Source: Notolepis coatsorum
Lineage: Eukaryota; Chordata; Actinopteri; Aulopiformes; Paralepididae
Assembly (NCBI GenBank): GCA_963971535.1
Contig: OZ020592.1
Span: 125,972,672-126,036,671, forward strand
DNA: 64,000 nucleotides
Direction of reading: 5' to 3'
Below are positions 1 through 10,273 of the stretch, piece after piece. The translations under genes were made by a program, and so were the position numbers. How positions within the stretch are numbered: position 1 is the stretch's first letter; each line of letters starts with the position of its first letter. Under the pieces are notes generated by a model that saw nothing but the letters and a program-made list of their open reading frames with translations, ran no database searches and was not told where the DNA came from.

Positions 1-331
1 GGGATCGGGCGTTGTGGACAGCGACTCCTACAGGTCTGTTGGTGCGCCTGCGCAGTAGAATCAGGAAGTGTCGGGGGCAGCGTGAGCCTCCCACGCGTTA
101 CTCCTCGACACTGAGAGATCGAGCTGCGCAGGTGAAAAGATGCGACTGCTGTTACCTCAAGTACCGGAGGGGACTTGTGCTATGTATGACTTAGTCCACA
201 TTGCAGCCGGCTTGTGGGAGGCAAGAAACAGCGTTCGTGACAGGGGAGGGTTGAATTGGATGATACGAAATTGGGATAAGAGAAAATATAGAAAATGGGA
301 GAAAAAGTGGATTAAAAAAAAATAATGGAGA
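1..331 (+). repeat. tRNA-derived SINE, 3' part
   Basis: This stretch is similar to the SINE at 60487-60946: both share the 'gttgtggacagcgactccta' block, the 'gtgagcctccca' block, and a tail ending in 'gtggattaaaaaaaa'. The tRNA-like head would lie left of the window edge. It sits in the last intron of psat1. Confidence 0.75.
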
Positions 332-500
332 TGGGAGGGAGAGAAGGGAGGGAGGGTCAATGAGGGAGGGAGGGAGAAGGAGAAAGAGAGGGAGAGAGGG
401 AGGGAAAAGGAGAGAGGGAGAGAGAGAGGGGGGGGAGGGAGGGAGAAGGAGAAAGGGAGGGAGAGAGTGAAAGGAGGGAGGGTCAAGAAGGGAGGGAGGT
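332..500. repeat. purine-rich (GGGA/GA)n simple sequence
   Basis: This is an irregular run of gggagggagaaagagaggga that directly follows the A-rich tail of the SINE. The long open frame on the minus strand here reads only Ser/Pro/Leu/Phe repeats and is not coding. Confidence 0.9.
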
Positions 501-652
501 GGCCGCTCAGCAGAAATAGCTGAAATAACGTTCTAATTCCATTTTCTTGAAGTCATTTAGAAATGTCAGAAACCGTGCCAGATAAAACTGGTACTTTTAG
601 GAAAAGTCATTGAGTGACAGAGCTGGAGCTCGACAGAGTGACAAGGATACAT

Positions 653-943
653 TTATTGAAAATGCCTAGGGGTCATGTGACCCCTTTTCGGCTGTGCTAG
701 TGTTAAATGGGGGCGCACATTTCCTTTAAGGGACCCCATGTGCGTGGCTACTCTCGAGGCTATGTTTTCTGGTGCTACAATCAATACCTCTGTTTTTGCA
801 GCGTTTAGCTGAAGGAAATTGCTACCCATCCAATTTTCAATGGCGGACAGACACTCGTGCAGGATGTTTAGTTTCTCCAGATTGTCAGGCTTGATAGACA
901 AATATATTTGTATGTCATCCGCGTAGCAGTGGTAGGAGATGCC
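653..943 (-). pseudogene. LINE reverse transcriptase fragment (YADD block)
   Basis: Reading the minus strand gives YHCYADDIQIYL, then a spacer, then IENWMGSNFLQLNAAKTEVL. This is the catalytic YADD block and the following conserved region of L2/CR1-group LINE reverse transcriptases. Only about 95 residues remain and there is no endonuclease or full polymerase nearby, so it is a dead fragment in the psat1 intron. Confidence 0.75.
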
Positions 944-976
944 CTTAAAGGAACATGCCAACATTTTGGGGAATTA

Positions 977-1272
977 GCTCATTGTCTTCTCCAGAGAGAG
1001 ACAAGAAGATAGATACCAGTTTCCTCTCTGTGCGTTCAGTAGAAAGCTATCTGGCTGCATGTTAGCCTAGCTTAGCACAATGAATGGAAGCGGACGTGAC
1101 CGGTTAGCCTAGGCATTGTCCAACTAACACCTCTCCTGAAGGCTAACCGGTCATGTCCGCTTCCATTCATTGTGCTAAGCTGGGCTAACATGCAGCCAGA
1201 TAGCTTTCTACTGAATGCACAGAGAGGAAACTGGTATCTATCTTATTGTCTCTCTCTGGAGAAGATTATGAG
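977..1272. repeat. foldback (inverted) repeat
   Basis: Two arms of roughly 130 bp (977-1110 and 1140-1272) are reverse complements with only a few differences, around a short centre. The outer ends read 'gctcattgtcttctcc' on the left and 'ggagaagattatgagc' on the right. It lies just upstream of the psat1 terminal exon. A related sequence at 5606-5735 has expanded into a tandem array. Confidence 0.85.
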
Positions 1273-1317
1273 CAAGAGGAGTCGTCTCTGTCTCAGGCTG
1301 TGTGTTTGTGTCCTCAG

Positions 1318-1420
1318 GTCGGTGGGAGGAGTCCGTGCGTCTCTGTACAACGCTGTGACGCTGGAAGACACTGAAGCCCTCGCCAGCTACATGAAGGAGT
1401 TCATGAAGGAGCACCAGTAG
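1318..1420 (+). CDS. psat1: phosphoserine aminotransferase, terminal coding exon
   Basis: PSAT1 is the PLP-dependent cytosolic enzyme that converts 3-phosphohydroxypyruvate and glutamate to phosphoserine, the second step of serine synthesis. After a pyrimidine-rich acceptor ending in 'gtcctcag', the exon completes an Arg codon and reads [14 protein letters not shown], then a 20-residue helix segment, to a TAG at 1418-1420. This matches the conserved C-terminus of vertebrate PSAT1 (GG-R-SLYNA followed by M-x-F). Only this exon is present; the catalytic lysine and PLP site are in exons left of the window. The preceding intron is more than 1.3 kb and full of transposon remnants. The exon is intact. 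I recognise the family from the C-terminal motif; identity to one species was not tested. Confidence 0.93.
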
Positions 1421-1500
1421 AGACTCATTAGAGGCTGATCTCACCAGTAGAGACTAGAGGCTGATCTCACCAGTAGAGACTAGAGGCCGATCTCACCGTC
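1413..1500. repeat. 26-bp tandem repeat spanning the psat1 stop codon
   Basis: Units of 'caccagtagagact...agaggctgatct' occur three times. The first unit contains the last two codons and the stop of psat1; the other two lie in the 3'UTR. Confidence 0.85.
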
Positions 1501-2156
1501 TGATTCCGTTTAGAATCTTGGGGTCATGATTTAGATTCAAAATGAATTCTCGATTCAATACATGTGTAGATTTGGTTCTAGGTTGCCGGTTTTGTTTACA
1601 CTTTTCCCATTTGACTGGTAGACGGTATCAAGTCTCAAAGAAACAAATGACAATATAAATAGATTTTTCACGATTCCTATGTGAATCGACGACGACCCCC
1701 CCCCCCCCCCACACACACACACACACACCACTACTAGAAACAGGTCATAGGCTACTACTAAAAACAAGTCATACTAATGCGCACAATCACAATAATGGCA
1801 TTCAATCACTCGTCACTCGAATAATTCCCAACTCCCTGGTTTATCTGTAGTATGAGATCCATGTTGGATGTGCAAAATGCACCTTTATCTTTTAGCTTTA
1901 ACCCCCTTCTGTCAGTCATATTAATTTCATGTGTAGAAGATGGTGGATTTGTTGACTAACAGAGATTTAATGTACATAGAGTAATCTTTTTCTTTTTTTT
2001 ACCTGTTAATTTACATTCCATTAAATCTAATGTGGCTAAACATATTGTGCAGTATTATTTTTGTCTTTTAACTTCAAATGTATTTCCACCAAGGGAATAG
2101 TTTCTAGGAAACTTTACATTTAGTAATTTAGGTGCAGTGTTGAGTGCTGCAGAGTA
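1421..2156. other. psat1 3'UTR/downstream, AT-rich, no gene
   Basis: No coding stretch is seen. It includes a C-run and (CA)n microsatellite at 1695-1729. 1500-1700 has reiterated 'gattc/gaatc' words like the ends of small DNA transposons, but no clear inverted pair. I could not pick a convincing poly(A) signal for psat1. Confidence 0.6.
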
Positions 2157-2290
2157 TTGATTGATTGAAAACTTTATTAACAGATTGCAGAATGGGTACA
2201 ATACAGTACGGCTCAATACAAACAATTGTTAAGGGGATGCAGGCCAGAAAAACATTACATTTACATTAGGGTCCCCCATTTTCAATTCAT
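2157..2290 (-). repeat. LINE 3' tail, (GATT)n type
   Basis: The minus strand reads '..gggggaccct..' then 'cccattctgcaatctgtt' and 'aataaagttttcaatcaatc'. The same tail ends the long LINE at 36783-39975 and recurs at 31147, 48984 and 49150, so it is the 3'UTR of one LINE family. Confidence 0.85.
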
Positions 2291-2383
2291 CAAGACATGA
2301 CATACAAGATATCCAAATATACAGTACTAGAGTAGTAAAGACATATTAGTATAGTAGGTAGTAATATAGACAGTTAAGGACAA

Positions 2384-3340
2384 TTAACACTTTAATCGCC
2401 GAAAACGCTGGAACTCGTCTTTCCCCGCCATGCTCATTCTGCCGAAGACGCCGTAACACGTCTTTGATATCAATATTTAAAAAATCTGATCGAAATCATA
2501 TTTCTCCTCCGGGGACCTGAGATATACTGCTGAGCTCCACTCAACTGTCTAACGGTTCAAGAGCGCCATCTGGTGGCCGATCGGCAGATCGGCCAACAGG
2601 AAGTGACGCGCCAAACAGGAAGTGCTCATCCATATTTCGTCCGGGCACTCGCGATCGTTAGCCGGACTCCATCTCGACACACTGGATAATCAATCGCTCG
2701 CCCTAACTCAATAAACAACGTTATTTGGACGTATATAGTATTATACAACCTGGAAATGGTTCATCTAGATCAACATCCCATAATCGAAAACTGTCTACTC
2801 CAAGTTGATCGTCCAACGGCGCGAGGAAGATACAGTAAGATCCAGCGTTATTTTCCAACGTGTTCTTTACTAACTGCTCTGATGACCATATGACCCACAC
2901 TAGATGAATGATATAACGTTGCCCACGGAATTATAAACGACCCCCCGCCCATCCGGTCAACATCAGATGATACGTAGTAACTTCTAGAAGTACCTCCAGT
3001 TGACATTTTTTATCTGGCACCGATCGCTACCAAACTGTATTTGATCATCAATAAAATGCATTTGGGGCTATAAATCAAGTTCTGGAGAAAGCTGCAGAAA
3101 ACGATAAAAACATACTTATACTTTAGACCATATTTTATTATGAATATGTGAATGAAAAAGTATAACGTTGCTACACCCTGAACAATAGATATAGGACATT
3201 GAATGGGCCATAATAATGTCAATTTAGCAATAGAATTTAAAAAGTTATAGCCCTGCAAAGAAGGGGAACTTCTCCATAGACAAATAGAGCTGGCTAGGGA
3301 TGGTAAATTATGAATTTAACCATGGCGATCAAAGTGTTAA
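2384..3340. mobile_element. non-autonomous TTAA-target DNA transposon (copy 1)
   Basis: The ends are TTAACACTTTAATCGCC and GGCGATCAAAGTGTTAA, inverted repeats with one mismatch, each bounded by TTAA. TTAA target duplication is the rule for the piggyBac and Kolobok superfamilies. The 957-bp body has no long open frame. The end sequence resembles the elements at 31581 and 49231. Confidence 0.8.
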
Positions 3341-3583
3341 TTAGTGTAAGAATGCATAATAGTAATAATAATAATAGAAAAATAATAGTTTTTATTTTTT
3401 TATTGATTTACAGCCACAGTGGCCATTTCAAATGTATGTTCTCAAAATTAATGGGATAACGTTTGTAGGAACATTTTACAGCCACAAGATGGCAGCAATT
3501 CCAAAGCAATATAAACTCAGATCATAGGTAGATTAGTATTATGTATTCAGAAAGTATACTAAAATTGTGTTAAACCCCAGTGG
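3341..3583. other. AT-rich spacer
   Basis: It contains a short (AAT)n tract around 3360 and nothing else recognisable. Confidence 0.5.
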
Positions 3584-4750
3584 AATGTGTGTGTGTGTGC
3601 GTGTGTGTAACACTAGTTGGTCCTGGAAGGTGTGTGTGTGTGTGTGTGTGTGTGTGTAACACTAGTTGGTTCTGGAAGGTGTGTGTGTGTGTGTGTGTGT
3701 GTAACACTAGTTGGTCCTGGAAGGTGTGTGTGTGTAACACTAGTTGGTTCTGGAAGGTGTGTGTGTGTAACACTAGTTGGTTCTGGAAGGTGTGTGTGTG
3801 TAACACTAGTTGGTTCTGGAAGGTGTGTGTGTGTGTAACACTAGTTGGTTCTGGAAGGTGTGTGTGTGTAACACTAGTTGGTTCTGGAAGGTGTGTGTGT
3901 GTAACACTAGTTGGTCCTGGAAGGTGTGTGTGTGTAACACTAGTTGGTTCTGGAAGGTGTGTGTGTGTAACACTAGTTGGTTCTGGAAGGTGTGTGTGTG
4001 TAACACTAGTTGGTTCTGGAAGGTGTGTGTGTGTGTGTAACACTAGTTGGTTCTGGAAGGTGTGTGTGTGTGTAACACTAGTTGGTTCTGGAAGGTGTGT
4101 GTGTGTGTAACACTAGTTGGTTCTGGAAGGTGTGTGTGTGTAACACTAGTTGGTTCTGCAAGGTGTGTGTGTGTAACACTAGTTGGTTCTGGAAGGTGTG
4201 TGTGTGTGTAACACTAGTTGGTTCTGGAAGGTGTGTGTGTGTAACACTAGTTGGTTCTGGAAGGTGTGTGTGTGTGTAACACTAGTTGGTTCTGGAAGGT
4301 GTGTGTGTGTAACACTAGTTGGTTCTGGAAGGTGTGTGTGTGTGTAACACTAGTTGGTTCTGGAAGGTGTGTGTGTTAATACGAGTTGGTTCTGGAAGGT
4401 GTGTGTGTGTAACACTAGTTGGTTCTGGAAGGTGTGTGTGTTAATACGAGTTGGTTCTGGAAGGTGTGTGTGTGTGTTAATACGAGTTGGTTCTGGAAGG
4501 TGTGTGTGTGTAACACTAGTTGGTTCTGGAAGGTGTGTGTGTGTAACACTAGTTGGTTCTGGAAGGTGTGTGTGTGTGTTAATACGAGTTGGTTCTGGAA
4601 GGTGTGTGTGTGTAACACTAGTTGGTTCTGGAAGGTGTGTGTGTGTGTAACACTAGTTGGTTCTGGAAGGTGTGTGTGTGTGTAACACTAGTTGGTTCTG
4701 GAAGGTGTGTGTGTGTAACACTAGTTGGTTCTGGAAGGTGTGTGTGTGTT
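3584..4750. repeat. compound minisatellite, (TG)n plus 'taacactagttggttctgga'
   Basis: There are about 33 units. Each is a constant core 'aacactagttggttctggaa' followed by a GT run of variable length. A variant core with 'aatacgagttgg' appears in five units between 4377 and 4590, often alternating with the normal core. The open frames through it are repeat artefacts. Confidence 0.95.
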
Positions 4751-4843
4751 GCCTGTCTTCATGTAATTGAATGTTGAAGGTCTCTTGTTTAGTCAGCTGT
4801 TTGAACCAAATGTCAGAGAGAGAAAACGGTAATGAGGTATTTT

Positions 4844-5545
4844 TGTCTGAGCGGTGATGACATTAACCTGATGACTGTCACCCTGTCTGAGCGGTGATGA
4901 CATTAACCTGATGACTGTCACCCTGTCTGAGCGGTGATGACATTAACCTGATGTCTGTCACCCTGTCTGAGCGGTGATGACATTAACCTGATGTCTGTCA
5001 CCCTGTCTGAGCGGTGATGACATTAACCTGATGTCTGTCACCCTGTCTGAGCGGTGATGACATTAACCTGATGACTGTCACCCTGTCTGAGCGGTGATGA
5101 CATTAACCTGATGACTGTCACCCTGTCTGAGCGGTGATGACATTAACCTGATGACTGTCACCCTGTCTGAGCGGTGATGACATTAACCTGATGACTGTCA
5201 CCCTGTCTGAGCGGTGATGACATTAACCTGATGACTGTCACCCTGTCTGAGCGGTGATGACATTAACCTGATGACTGTCACCCTGTCTGAGCGGTGATGA
5301 CATTAACCTGATGTCTGTCACCCTGTCTGAGCGGTGATGACATTAACCTGATGACTGTCACCCTGTCTGAGCGGTGATGACATTAACCTGATGTCTGTCA
5401 CCCTGTCTGAGCGGTGATGACATTAACCTGATGACTGTCACCCTGTCTGAGCGGTGATGACATTAACCTCATGTCTGTCACCCTGTCTGAGCGGTGATGA
5501 CATTAACCTTACCTGCCTGAGCGGTGATGACATTAACCTGATGAC
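4844..5545. repeat. 40-bp minisatellite
   Basis: About 17.5 near-identical units of 'tgtctgagcggtgatgacat' plus 'taacctgatgactgtcaccc' are present. The main variation is gatgAc versus gatgTc, which is mixed along the array. The last units are truncated (5500-5545). Confidence 0.97.
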
Positions 5546-5605
5546 AACAAAACTAAATCATCTTGAATTCTCAAATCACATCAGCGTAGAAACCGGTTTC
5601 AACGT

Positions 5606-6035
5606 TAAAGGAACACGTTAATATATTATGGGAAATGTGCTTAGCATCCAGAGTCAGACAAGAAGATAGATACCAGTCTGTGTGCTCAGTAGAAAGCTAT
5701 TAAGCTAGCTAATTTAGCACAAATGAATGGAAGTGGATAGGGACCAGGTGGCCTAGTTTAGCACAAATGAATGGAAGTGGATAGGGACCAGGTGGCCTAG
5801 TTTAGCACAAATGAATGGAAGCGGATAGGGACCAGGTGGCCTAGTTTAGCACAAATGAATGGAAGCGGATAGGGACCAGGTGGCCTAGTTTAGCACAAAT
5901 GAATGGAAGCGGATAGGGACCAGGTAGCTTAGTTTAGCACAAATGAATGGAAGCGGATAGGGACCAGGTAGCTTAGTTTAGCACAAATGAATGGAAGCGG
6001 ATAGGGACCAGGTAGCTTAGTTTAGCACAAATTAA
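5606..6035. repeat. 44-bp minisatellite grown from a foldback-type repeat
   Basis: 5606-5735 resembles the arm of the foldback at 977-1272 (shared 'gacaagaagatagatacca' and 'cagtagaaagctat'). From about 5712 a 44-bp unit starting 'tttagcacaaatgaatggaa' repeats seven times. Confidence 0.85.
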
Positions 6036-6043
6036 GTGAATGA

Positions 6044-6158
6044 ACGTGTTTATTTATTTGTATTTATCTTTATTGATCCCCTTGGGGAAATTCAGGCATC
6101 ATAGCAGCATGGGGGAGGGGGAGAGGAGGTACAGGTAGTAGAAGACATGATACAGTTC
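6044..6158 (-). repeat. LINE 3' tail fragment, interrupted
   Basis: The minus strand reads 'gaatttccccaaggggatca' then 'ataaag', a typical fish LINE 3' end. The hAT element at 6159-6955 is inserted in or next to it. Confidence 0.6.
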
Positions 6159-6955
6159 CAGTGGTGGCTGGTCCATAGAGGGTGCTAGGGCGCCGCCCCC
6201 CCCCCCCCCCCCCCTGGTGGAAAGAAGAATAAAGAATAAAGAAATGGTTTTGGATTTTTCTATAATAGTCGCTATTTGACCGCTAAAAATATAATATATT
6301 TTTTAAATAACTAATATTTACTCATTTTAAGTATGTTTGTGTTTAAAATGCACAATAACGTATAATATATCAAATATAAATCATTGTTTGTGCATCCTAT
6401 TCACCCCCCCTCTCTTCTCGGGCGCTAGAAATCAGCACCAGCGTCAGTGCGCAACTCAGCCAATTGAAAAATTCACAGGGCAACATAATGAACCTAGCAA
6501 CAAAGTTGAATCCAATCAGCGTCTTCAAATATGATGCCTGAGGGCGCTTTTCTCTAGCGCCCGAAGTAGAGTCTATTAACTCTATTGACTGAGCGTGGTA
6601 TTCGTGTGACATCACGTCCCGTCCACCAGGAAATCCCATACGCTCGAAGGATAGGAGTCTGAGGCGGGCTGTCAACGCTAAATGTTTATTCGACAACGCT
6701 AAACGTTTAGCGCTAAACGAAAGGCAACGCTAAACGTTTATTCAACATAATAATAGTGCACTTTACATTTGGAACCAAATCTCAAAGTGCTAAGATTTTA
6801 CATCAATACAACATCAACACTGTCTGCTTGCTAATGGTAGCTAACCGGAACTGATTTGCCAACAGGAAAGCAACCAACAATATTGTCTGTGCGGAACCCT
6901 TATCCCCAACACATAATTCCGCCCCACCTAGAATAATTTTCACCACCCGCCACTG
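6159..6955. mobile_element. non-autonomous hAT element
   Basis: The left end is CAGTGGTGGCTGG and the right end is the reverse complement of CAGTGGCGGGTGG. The flanks are TACAGTTC (6151-6158) and TACAGGTC (6956-6963), an 8-bp target duplication with one mismatch, as expected for hAT. The 797-bp body has poly-C (6191-6214) and no transposase frame. Confidence 0.85.
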
Positions 6956-7200
6956 TACAGGTCATAGAATTATAGTACAGTGGAGAATAGTAAAAATTTA
7001 AATAGAATAAAAATAGGCGGTGTAAACAATATAACAATATAATTAACTCTGGGCATGCACATAATTGGGCAAGTGGCAGTGTAAAAAGGTCAAGGTGCTA
7101 GATGAGGGTATGTATGCCCTCTCATTTATATTTGCCCTGCAATAAATATAGTTACAATATAAATATAATCTAATATATATAATCTAAAAATGCTAATTAT

Positions 7201-7257
7201 ATTATGGGAATTAAGAGTTATGAGGCTCTACTATGGGAATTAATAGTAATGGTAATG
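7201..7257. repeat. outlying units of the 29-bp satellite
   Basis: Two degenerate units ('tatgggaattaagagttatg...') match the array at 7928-9345. They are separated from it by the LINE fragment at 7258. Confidence 0.8.
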
Positions 7258-7620
7258 ATCTCAAACCTACCGAAGTCGGCCCATGTCACCCCACTTCTTA
7301 GGGACCTGCACTGGCTCCCCATTGCTGCACGAATCAGCTTCAAGGCCCTCGACCTGGCATACCGTGCGGCAAAGGGAACCGCTCCCGCCTACCTCCGGTC
7401 AATGGCCTCTAACTACACACCTTCAAGACCCCTACGCTCTGCATCTTCTGGCCGCCTCAGACCTACTCCTATCCAAGCTCCGGGAGGGTCATCAAAGAGA
7501 AGTCGCCTATTCTCAGTCCTTGCCCCACAATGGTGGAATGAACTACCCACCCCAGTTAGGAGTCGGAAGGACAGCCGAAACACGTCCAATCTTTCGCCGT
7601 CAAAAAAAAAAAAAAAAAAT
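7258..7620 (+). pseudogene. LINE C-terminal fragment
   Basis: The frame reads SNLPKSAHVTPLLRDLHWLP and continues to APQWWNELPTPVR, the conserved region after the reverse transcriptase in fish L2-like LINEs. It is nearly the same sequence as 14960-15290. The frame breaks near 7560 and the copy ends in an 18-A run (7602-7619) rather than the normal 3' tail. There is no catalytic domain. Confidence 0.85.
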
Positions 7621-7917
7621 TGAACATTATTTTGATATTTCATTACCAATTATCATAGCAAAACAGCTTTTTCAAACAGTCTGTAATGCATTTTGGAAAC
7701 GGGAGATGGGCTCATGGTGTAATGGGCCACCTGGCCTGAGAAACATAAGGAGGAAAGAAAAAGTAAGGACTTGGGTAGAACACACATATTTTGAATGCCT
7801 TTGGCAGATTTAATTTTTTTGGGCCATTTTTATCTAGATTAATCTAGATTAAATCCAGGATTGCAGATAGATTAATCTAGATTCATTTTTTTTTTATCTA
7901 TGCCCACCTCTAAGTGT
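7621..7917. other. DNA-transposon end fragment / AT-rich
   Basis: 7820-7910 has repeated 'agattaatctagatt' words and ends in 'atgcccacctcta', typical of the terminus of a small fish DNA transposon. The matching left end is not seen. Confidence 0.4.
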
Positions 7918-7927
7918 AATGTAAATG

Positions 7928-9345
7928 TATGTGGGAATTAAGAGTAATGAGGCTGTACTTTGGGAATGAATAGTAATGAGGCTGTACTGTGGGAATTAAG
8001 ACTATTGAGGCTGTACTGTGGGAATGAATAGTAATGAGGCTGTACTGTGGGAATTAAGACTATTGAGGCTGTACTGTGGGAATGAATAGTAATGAGGCTG
8101 TACTGTGGGAATTAATAGTAATGAGGTTGTACTGTGGGAATTAAGACTATTGAGGCTGTATTGTGGGAATTAAGACTATTGAGGCTGTATTGTGGGAATT
8201 AAGACTATTGAGGCTGTATTGTGGGAATTAAGACTATTGAGGCTGTATTGTGGGAATTAAGACTATTGAGGCTGTACTGTGGGAATTAATACTATTGAGG
8301 CTGTACTGTGGGAATTAAGACTATTGAGGCTGTACTGTGGGAATTAAGACTATTGAGGCTGTACTGTGGGAATTAAGACTATTGAGGCTGTACTGTGGGA
8401 ATTAAGACTATTGAGGTTGTACTGTGGGAATTAAGACTATTGAGGCTGTATTGTGGGAATTAAGACTATTGAGGCTGTATTGTGGGAATTAAGACTATTG
8501 AGGTTGTACTGTGGGAATTAAGACTATTGAGGTTGTACTGTGGGAATTAAGACTATTGAGGCTGTACTGTGGGAATTAAGACTATTGAGGCTGTACTGTG
8601 GGAATTAAGACTATTGAGGCTGTACTGTAGGAATGAATAGTAATGAGGCTGTACTGTGGGAATTAATAGTAATGAGGCTGTACTGTGGGAATTAAGACTA
8701 TTGAGGCTGTATTGTGGGAATTAAGACTATTGAGGCTGTACTGTGGGAATTAAGACTATTGAGGCTGTACTGTGGGAATTAAGACTATTGAGGCTGTACT
8801 GTGGGAATTAAGACTATTGAGGTTGTACTGTGGGAATTAAGACTATTGAGGTTGTACTGTGGGAATTAAGACTATTGAGGCTGTACTGTGGGAATTAATA
8901 CTATTGAGGTTGTACTGTGGGAATTAAGACTATTGAGGCTGTATTGTGGGAATTAAGACTATTGAGGCTGTACTGTGGGAATTAAGACTATTGAGGCTGT
9001 ATTGTGGGAATTAAGACTATTGAGGCTGTATTGTGGGAATTAAGACTATTGAGGCTGTATTGTGGGAATTAAGACTATTGAGGCTGTACTGTGGGAATTA
9101 AGACTATTGAGGCTGTATTGTGGGAATTAAGACTATTGAGGCTGTACTGTGGGAAGTAAGACTATTGAGGCTGTACTGTGGGAATTAAGACTATTGAGGC
9201 TGTACTGTGGGAATTAATAGTAATGAGGTTGTACTGTGGGAAGTAAGACTATTGAGGCTGTACTGTGGGAATTAATAGTAATGGGGTTGCATTGTGGGAA
9301 TTAAGACTATTGAGGTTGTATTGTGGGCATTAAGACACGTATTGT
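7928..9345. repeat. 29-bp satellite, about 49 units
   Basis: The main unit is 'gtgggaattaagactattga' plus 'ggctgtact'; a second type has 'gaatgaatagtaatgagg'. The second type clusters at both ends (7950-8130, 8630-8690, 9200-9290), with homogenised first-type units in the middle. Confidence 0.97.
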
Positions 9346-9983
9346 GGGAGATCACCCTCCCTCATTCCCCCTTTCTTTTTCTCTTTATTTATCTTTCCTC
9401 TGACAAAATAAGCTCTCTTTCCATCAGCGCTATTTCCCAGTGGGAATTTATTTTGGAATAGCATTGTTCAAACAGGGTGAGGCCTCCAGCAGACCAGGTC
9501 ATTCCTCATTAACGACCACGGGCACAGAGCGCTCGGGCAGACCGGGTCATTCCTCATTAAAGACCATGGGCACAGAGTGCTGCCGCAGAACGCTGAATGC
9601 CAGCGGTGGTGGTGTGACTGGCAGCTCTGCGACGGCAGCAACGTTTGCATGGCATTTAGCCATGGGCTCCCGGCAGCCACCACCTAACACCAAGACAGGT
9701 AAATAACATGACTCCTCTGTGTTCACACACACACGCACGCACGCACACACACACACACACACAATCTCCTCAACAATCCCCGCCATCTTGCGCTGCCTCA
9801 TAACGCGTGGTATTTAGCCTGAGAGAAGGGAGGAGCGGCAGTCACTCGTTAAGGTATTTTTAGCTGCTATTTGAAAATGACGACACACAGTCATAACTAG
9901 TGTAACTTATTTGTCATTTATTGTATTGGCAAAAGTCCAAAACAAACTGCGCAACCAGAAGTTGAATCAACAACAACAAAGAA
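9346..9983. other. mostly unique sequence with small repeats
   Basis: 9483-9585 is a 60-bp direct duplication ('gcagaccaggtcattcctca'). 9725-9762 is a (CACG/CA)n microsatellite. The open frames here have no recognisable domain. Confidence 0.5.
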
Positions 9984-10250
9984 GTGCTCTCACCACTATC
10001 TAACTATGATTATAGTTAGTGCTCTCACCACTATGTAACTATGATTATAGTTAGTGTTCTCACCACTATCTAACTGTGATTATAGTTAGTGCTCTCACCA
10101 CTATCTAACTGTGATTATAGTTAGTGCTCTCACCTCTATCTAACTATGATTATAGTTAGTGCTCTCACCACTATCTAACTATGATTATAGTTAGTGCTCT
10201 CACCACTATCTCACTATGATTATAGTTAGTGCTCTCACCACTATCTCAAC
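9984..10250. repeat. 35-bp minisatellite upstream of the Gag-like ORF
   Basis: About 7.5 units of 'gtgctctcaccactatctaa' plus 'ctatgattatagtta' are present. The array runs into the start of the ORF at 10274 and could act as its leader. Confidence 0.93.
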
Positions 10251-10273
10251 CAGTGCTCTCAACACGTCGCAAG

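Noticed and set aside
3570..4685. Long open frames on both strands (Cys/Val-rich and His/Thr-rich repeats)
   Set aside because: They are translations of the (TG)n plus 20-bp core minisatellite; frames open on both strands and follow repeat length.
4844..5545. CRISPR-like regular repeats
   Set aside because: All arrays here are head-to-tail units without unique spacers, in a vertebrate genome.
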